Positions 59,425 through 64,000 of a stretch of 64,000 nt of DNA are shown here, in pieces (position 1 is the stretch's first letter; every line of letters starts with the position of its first letter). The translations under genes and the position numbers were made by a program. The stretch comes from Deinococcus sp. Leaf326 (GTDB lineage Bacteria; Deinococcota; Deinococci; Deinococcales; Deinococcaceae): NCBI RefSeq assembly GCF_001424185.1, contig NZ_LMOM01000032.1, positions 1 through 64,000 of the forward strand, written 5' to 3'. A model generated the notes under the pieces. That model saw only the letters and a list, made by a program, of their open reading frames with translations. It was not told the origin of the DNA and did not search any database.

Positions 59425-60948
59425 TCAGACCCCAACCTCCACCATCCGGTCCTTACGGCGCCGTTTGGCCGCGTACATGCGGGTGTCGGCCATCTCCAAT
59501 AGCTCTTCCAGGACGCCCATCTGGGTCGTCACCGTCCCGGTACTGACGCCGAGCGGCGTGGGGGCGACCTGCCGGACCGCCAGCACCGCGAGGTCGATAC
59601 GTTCGAGCACCTCGTCCTCGGGGTACAGTCCGGGCAGCAGCAACACGAACTCGTCTCCCCCCAAACGGTACACCCGGCCGTCGAGCGCGAACTCGGCCGC
59701 CAGCGCCCCGGCGAAGACCTTCAGCGCCTTATCGCCCTCGGCGTGCCCGGCCGCGTCGTTGAGTCCCTTGAACCCGTCGAGGTCCATCAGGGTGACGGTC
59801 CAGTCGCTCGCGGGTGCGGCGGCCAGAGCCTCTTCCAGGGCGCGCCGGTTACCGATCCCGGTGAGGGCGTCCTGTCTGGAGATCCGGGTGGCGGCGGCCA
59901 GGGCGTCGTGACGCTGCATGGCGCTGCGGATGCTGCGGCCCGCGGCCTCCAGTAGCGCGCGGTCGCTCGCCCGCCACGGCCGCCGCTCCTCGCCCCCGGC
60001 CCGCAGCACCACCAACACTGCCCGGTCCTGCTCCTGTTCCCACAGTCCCAGGGGAACCCAGGCCACGGCCCGCAGGCCCAGCTGCGCCGCGTCCGGCACC
60101 GCGGCGGGATGCGCGGCGTAATGGTCGACATAGACATTTTGCTGCGCGCCCAACAGGGTGGCCGTCACACCACTGCTCTGCCGGTCGGTCTGCTGGAGGA
60201 TCTCGTTCAGCGCCGGGGAAAAGTCCGACTGGGAATGTACCACCCGCACATAGGTACACTCGCCCTGAATGGTCACCAGCGCCGTCCAGTCGGCTCCGAC
60301 CGCCTCACCTAGCAGCTGCGCCACATGCCCGGTGATCTCCTGGGGGGTACCGCTCATGTTGCTCAGGGCCGTGACCGCTTCGAGCGTCCTGGCATTGTCC
60401 AGCTCACGCTGCAGCCCGGCAGAGTACAGGTCCTGCGCGCCGAGCTGCCGGCCCAGCTCCTCGGTATGGCGCCGCAGCTCCAGCTCACTGACCGCGAGCG
60501 CCGCGAGGTCCTGAAGCACCTGAAGGTCGTCGTCGCCCAGGCAGCGCGGGGCCGTGTCAAAGACACATAGTGTTCCCACATGGTGGCCGCGCGGCGTGAC
60601 CAGCGACGTACCGGCATACATCCGGGCGCCGCCCCGGACCAGCCCGAGGTCGGCGAAGCGCTCGTCCTCCCGCAGGTCGGGCACGACCAGAGGGGTGTCC
60701 TGCGAGACCACCCAGGCGCAGGGCGAATCGGAGCGGGGCAGCTCGGTGCGTGCCGTGCCGGCCGCCGCCTTGTTCCAGTGGCGGTCCTCGTCCACGAAAT
60801 TCAGGATGGCCGAGGACACCCCCAGCAGCCGCGCGGCGAGGCGCACGATGCGGTCATAGTTCGCCTCGGCCGGGGTATCCAGGATGCCGTAGCCCGCGAG
60901 GTCCAGAAGTCGTGCGGCCTCGTTGGTGGGCACCGGTGTCCGAATCAT
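59425..60948 (-). CDS. GAF-GAF-GGDEF diguanylate cyclase
   Basis: A protein of 507 residues from ATG 60948. The first GAF domain (about 20-170) has VPTNEAARLLDLAGYGILDT, ILNFVDEDRHWNKAA and GHHVGTLCVFDTAPR. A second GAF-like domain spans about 195-340. The GGDEF domain (about 350-505) has an intact active site (YRLGGDEFVLLLPG) with DALTGIGNRRALEEAL before it, so c-di-GMP synthesis is expected. The RxxD inhibitory site is not seen. The protein is soluble. It complements the GGDEF-degenerate protein at 33359. Confidence 0.88.
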   Translation of the reverse strand: MIRTPVPTNEAARLLDLAGYGILDTPAEANYDRIVRLAARLLGVSSAILNFVDEDRHWNKAAAGTARTELPRSDSPCAWVVSQDTPLVVPDLREDERFADLGLVRGGARMYAGTSLVTPRGHHVGTLCVFDTAPRCLGDDDLQVLQDLAALAVSELELRRHTEELGRQLGAQDLYSAGLQRELDNARTLEAVTALSNMSGTPQEITGHVAQLLGEAVGADWTALVTIQGECTYVRVVHSQSDFSPALNEILQQTDRQSSGVTATLLGAQQNVYVDHYAAHPAAVPDAAQLGLRAVAWVPLGLWEQEQDRAVLVVLRAGGEERRPWRASDRALLEAAGRSIRSAMQRHDALAAATRISRQDALTGIGNRRALEEALAAAPASDWTVTLMDLDGFKGLNDAAGHAEGDKALKVFAGALAAEFALDGRVYRLGGDEFVLLLPGLYPEDEVLERIDLAVLAVRQVAPTPLGVSTGTVTTQMGVLEELLEMADTRMYAAKRRRKDRMVEVGV

Positions 60949-61221
60949 GACTCCACGTTAACTTCAGCCAACTGACGCAATTCGGACAGGAGCCGCACCC
61001 AAGGCCACCCGATGGGGGTCAAGCGGCCGGTGTTCTTTTATCCCGGACAGGGCCGGGACCACCGGTCAGACTCGTGGTCCGCTCCACGAACACGGACATT
61101 CCGGGCCCCGGACGCGCATCCGGGCTCTTTGCAGATGCAGGTCCGACACGCGGAATCCCGGCTGTCCAGTGGCTGCGCAGGAGGCGGGGGCACATCCCCC
61201 CTGCCTCAGCCAGCGCCGGAA

Positions 61222-61965
61222 TCAGTTGACGACGCGCGCCGTTCCTTCCGGAGCACCCATCAGCACAACCACGAAATGCCCCGGCAGGTTGTGAATGACC
61301 ATCTGGTGCGCGCCGTAGCGGATGCTGACCTGGTCGATGTCCTCGCCGAGCATCTGGCGGCCCAGCACCCCGGCCGTATTGGTGAAGAAGCGGGCGAACA
61401 GCTGAATGTTCTCAGGCAGCACGTTGCCGGTCTGTTTCAGGGGCTGGCCCTGGCGGTCCAGAATCACCACGTCGCGCACCTGGGGGTGGTCCTCGTAGGT
61501 CTGCAGGAGGGCGTTCAGGGCGCCCAGATCGCCATTGTCGATCGCCGGCGCGGTGGGCATAGGGTCGGCAGCCTTTTCTCCGGCAGCCTGGCGGTGAGCG
61601 GCGAGCACCTCGTGCACGAGCGGAATGAGCTCCTCGGAGCGGAAGGGCTTACGCAGCACGCCGCTGGCCCCGGCTTCGCGGGCCTGCGCACGGACCTCGT
61701 CGTCCACGTTGCCACTCATCAGGATCACGGGCAGGTGCGCCGAGCGTGGATCGGCCTTGAGACGGCTGCACAGTTCCAGGCCGCTCATGCCGGGCATGAT
61801 CACGTCGACCATCAGCAGGTCACAGGCCGCCGCCGCCTCGTCGAGCATGTCCAGGGCCTGCTCGCCACTCGAGGCGCTGCGGCTGTCCAGGGCGTGATTG
61901 CGGAAGGTGATTTCTAGCGCCTTGCGGACGCTGACGCTGTCGTCGACGATCAGAATTTCAGGCAT
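61222..61965 (-). CDS. Response-regulator receiver fused to a Roadblock/LC7-like domain
   Basis: A protein of 247 residues from ATG 61965. The receiver domain (1-120) is complete: ILIVDDSVSVRKALEITFR, LLMVDVIMPGMSGLELCSR with the phospho-acceptor Asp, VILMSGN and LRKPFRSEEL. After a linker the C-terminal half (about 140-247) fits Roadblock/LC7 proteins (ALNALLQTYEDHPQVRDVVI, YGAHQMVIHNLPGHFVVVLM), which in bacteria often act in cell polarity with small GTPases. Fusion with a receiver suggests phosphorylation-controlled polarity or motility. It is the third gene of a chemosensory operon. Confidence 0.8.
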   Translation of the reverse strand: MPEILIVDDSVSVRKALEITFRNHALDSRSASSGEQALDMLDEAAAACDLLMVDVIMPGMSGLELCSRLKADPRSAHLPVILMSGNVDDEVRAQAREAGASGVLRKPFRSEELIPLVHEVLAAHRQAAGEKAADPMPTAPAIDNGDLGALNALLQTYEDHPQVRDVVILDRQGQPLKQTGNVLPENIQLFARFFTNTAGVLGRQMLGEDIDQVSIRYGAHQMVIHNLPGHFVVVLMGAPEGTARVVN

Positions 61966-62022
61966 GTGAGGGGAGTCTCCAGAACACGGGAATCAGGGGG
62001 ACGCGGAACTTCGGGGAAGGGG

Positions 62023-62751
62023 TCAGGAGAGGGGCCGGTGGGCTACCGGCGCGGAGTGCGCGTGATCAAGGTCCACCGCGACTTCGAGCAACAGGCGCGA
62101 GGTCGAGAGTTGCAGGTCGGCCATGCGTGGCACTGGCAGCGGCGCAGACACCGCGCAGAACCGGAACCCGGCGTGCTCGGTCTTTTCGACGGCGCGCATG
62201 AGCGCGGTCATGGCGGCCTTGCCGCTCAGCCCGGCGTATTCGGCGTATGTCACGTCGCCGCCCTGCATAAGCAGATAGGCCCCCGGAGAGAACAGTTCGG
62301 TGCCCAGGTCCACCGTCCAGTGGCCGTGCAGGCCCATCTCGCCCACCCAGGCGAGCAGATCGCCCAGCGGGAAATCCACGAGTTGCCCCTGGAGCTGCGA
62401 GGGCGCCTCCTCGCACAGCGGCGCGCCCAGCAGGTGCGGCGAGCGGTCGAGCGAGCGCATGACCTGCCGGAACATCTGCGGCGTGGTCTCCATCTCGCCG
62501 CCTGGGCTCAGGAGGTGCAGGGGGGGCGCGCCGTCCGGAAAGGTTTCGGCGAGGATCTCGGCGAACTCGGCGCCGCTCATGTCAGGAAGTTCGGAGTCGC
62601 ACACCACTGCCGAGACGGTCGTGCGTTCGAGCTGGGTCAGGGCGGGCAGGCCGCCGTCGGCTTCAAGCACGTCCATGCCAGCCTGCCGCGCTAGGGCGGC
62701 GTACAGGGCCGCGCGCGCGGGGTCCTGCAGGATGGTCAGGAGCCGGGTCAT
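62023..62751 (-). CDS. Receiver-like protein with a C-terminal PATAN/DUF4388 domain
   Basis: A protein of 242 residues from ATG 62751, overlapping the CheA stop by 4 bases. The first 100 residues resemble a receiver domain with an acceptor Asp (SAVVCDSELPDMSGAEFAE) but with a weak acidic pocket at the first strand (LLTILQDPARAALYAALA). The C-terminal half has the PATAN/DUF4388 pattern of effector proteins: LQGQLVDFPLGDLLAWVGEM, GHWTVDLGTELFSPGAYLLM and YAGLSGKAAMTALMRAVEKT. PATAN-domain receivers control pilus or motility output in cyanobacteria. It is placed between CheA and REC-Roadblock genes. Confidence 0.75.
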   Translation of the reverse strand: MTRLLTILQDPARAALYAALARQAGMDVLEADGGLPALTQLERTTVSAVVCDSELPDMSGAEFAEILAETFPDGAPPLHLLSPGGEMETTPQMFRQVMRSLDRSPHLLGAPLCEEAPSQLQGQLVDFPLGDLLAWVGEMGLHGHWTVDLGTELFSPGAYLLMQGGDVTYAEYAGLSGKAAMTALMRAVEKTEHAGFRFCAVSAPLPVPRMADLQLSTSRLLLEVAVDLDHAHSAPVAHRPLS

Positions 62752-64000
62752 GCCCAGTCCTGTAGGGTCGCGTCACGCGACGCCATCGCCTGCGCGGCGA
62801 GGCCCTGGGGGGCGAAGAGTGACTCGAGGCGCCGCAGCAGCAGCGGCTCGTTGACGGGTTTGGTGAAGTAGTCGGCCGCGCCGAGCTGGAAGGCCAGTCG
62901 CTGGTGCTTCTCGCCCGCACGGGTCGTCATGACGAGCATCGGCAGGGCGGCAGTGCTGAAGCGCGAGCGCAGCCCCTCCATCAGCTCGTAGCCGTTCAGG
63001 CGCGGCATCTCCAGGTCGGTGACAACCGCGTCGAAGTGAGGGTCGAGGTGCAGCAGGTCCAGCGCTTCCTGACCGTCGGCCGCCACATGCACCTCGTAGC
63101 CGCCGCGTTCGAGCATGCGGCCCACGAGCTTGCGCACGCTCAGCGAATCATCCACGAGCAGCAGGCGGCGCAGCGGCGCCTTCTCGGCGACCGTCTCCTG
63201 GCGCAGCCACGCCTGGGGGCGGCGCGAGAGGCGGCGCAGTCCGGCCGGTTCGAGCACGGGGCGCACCTCGCCGCTGGGCGCCAGGGCCAGGCCCGAGAGA
63301 TAGTCGAGTGAGCCCAGCGCCAACCCCGGCGCCGTGACCCCGGCCTCGACGAGTTCGCCGAATTCGCCCACCTGCGCGGCGACCATACCGATCACCGAGT
63401 TCAGGAACACGAGACGGTACGACCTCACCTCGCCCGCCGGCTGACCCCACAGGGGGCGCAGGTCCACGACCGGAACGAGCTCGCCCTCGAACTGGGCGTA
63501 GCGCTCGTCGCCCTCACGCACCACTTCGTCGGCCGGTACGTCCCGCAGCGCGCGCACCGAGGCCAGCGCGAAGGCGACCTCCGGCGACTCGGGGCCGCCG
63601 ACCCGCACCTGCAGCAGGTCCATGATGCGCTGCGCGGTCGGGAGCCGCAGCGTGAAGGCCGTGCCCACGCCGCGTTCGGTCTGGATGAGCAGCTCGCCGC
63701 CCATCTGACGCACGGCGGTCGCCACCGCGTCCATGCCCACGCCGCGACCGGCCACCCGGCCGACCTCAGCCGCGGTCGACAGCCCCGGCAGCAAAATCAA
63801 CCGCGCGAGTTCGTCGTCACCCATCCGACCGAGTTCCTGAGCCGAGCGCAGCCCGCCGGTCAGGGCGCGGTCGCGCACGCGGTCGAGGTCCAGGCCCTGA
63901 CCGTCGTCGGCCACCGTGACCTCCAGGAACTGCCCGGACTCGGCGGCGCGCAGCCAGATCTGACCGCGCGCGGCCTTGCCGGCCTGCAACCGGCCCTCGG
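62748..64000 (-). CDS. CheA-type histidine kinase with CheW-like and C-terminal receiver domains (N-terminus beyond window)
   Basis: The frame continues past the right edge. The visible part starts in the ATPase domain: VADDGQGLDLDRVRDRALTG (G1/F region), GRGVGMDAVATAVRQMGG (G2) and GVGTAFTLRLPTAQ. A CheW-like domain follows (VVDLRPLWGQPAGEVRSYRL) and a C-terminal receiver (RLLLVDDSLSVRKLVGRMLE, VVTDLEMPRLNGYELM with the acceptor Asp, LVMTTRAGEKHQRL, YFTKPVNEPLLL). CheA fused to a receiver is typical of pilus- or gliding-type systems such as ChpA/PilL and FrzE. It shares an operon with the PATAN and Roadblock genes. Confidence 0.88.
   Translation of the reverse strand, partial: EGRLQAGKAARGQIWLRAAESGQFLEVTVADDGQGLDLDRVRDRALTGGLRSAQELGRMGDDELARLILLPGLSTAAEVGRVAGRGVGMDAVATAVRQMGGELLIQTERGVGTAFTLRLPTAQRIMDLLQVRVGGPESPEVAFALASVRALRDVPADEVVREGDERYAQFEGELVPVVDLRPLWGQPAGEVRSYRLVFLNSVIGMVAAQVGEFGELVEAGVTAPGLALGSLDYLSGLALAPSGEVRPVLEPAGLRRLSRRPQAWLRQETVAEKAPLRRLLLVDDSLSVRKLVGRMLERGGYEVHVAADGQEALDLLHLDPHFDAVVTDLEMPRLNGYELMEGLRSRFSTAALPMLVMTTRAGEKHQRLAFQLGAADYFTKPVNEPLLLRRLESLFAPQGLAAQAMASRDATLQDWA

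Overview
The window looks like a chromosomal segment from a Deinococcus-like bacterium. That placement is inferred, not proven, from high GC throughout, densely packed operons with 4-bp ATGA/GTGA/TTGA stop-start overlaps, large surface proteins with DUF11 and SdrD-B-like domains, a KGG stress protein, several extracytoplasmic binding proteins, and a GAF-GGDEF protein.

Layout. 1-1741 is the end of a mobile element: a partial amidase, three small phage-like genes, an intrinsic terminator, and an array of about 20-bp repeats ending in TGACA that resembles a Mu-like or Tn7/Tn5053-like transposon end. 1840-4531 is a two-gene secreted oxidoreductase unit: a PQQ-type sugar dehydrogenase and a Cu/Zn superoxide dismutase fused to a beta-propeller. 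4811-5656 is a HemD-like gene with a structured leader. 5715-13482 (minus) is a nine-ORF iron-siderophore operon with four intact binding proteins, one internally deleted binding-protein remnant, two permeases, a sucrase/ferredoxin-like reductase and one ATPase. 13602-15885 holds a tyrosine-recombinase fold that has lost its catalytic residues, and a TPR protein.

16123-23266 is a divergent unit. A peptide-type ABC importer faces gntR-anmK-murQ across a promoter region with a perfect 15-bp inverted repeat, which points to coordinated import and recycling of cell-wall muropeptides. It is followed by an ABC exporter, a 5'-nucleotidase, a gene-poor structured stretch, a KGG protein, a double GNAT protein and two poorly known genes. 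30233-33316 is an MhqR-like quinone-stress operon: a MarR regulator, two ring-cleaving dioxygenases and a hydrolase. 33359-45303 is a PAS/degenerate-GGDEF protein facing a three-gene surface operon with DUF11, beta-barrel and TadG-like proteins, closed by two tandem perfect hairpins. 45607-50939 carries a cold-shock gene, then a two-component system divergent from two TolC-like genes.

51583-59103 is a nitrate assimilation cluster: a second HemD, NirD, NirB, the nitrate reductase and NarK. The last part holds a DUF2945 protein, a GAF-GGDEF protein and the start of a chemosensory operon with CheA-REC, REC-PATAN and REC-Roadblock proteins, cut by the window edge.

No rRNA, tRNA or CRISPR array was seen.
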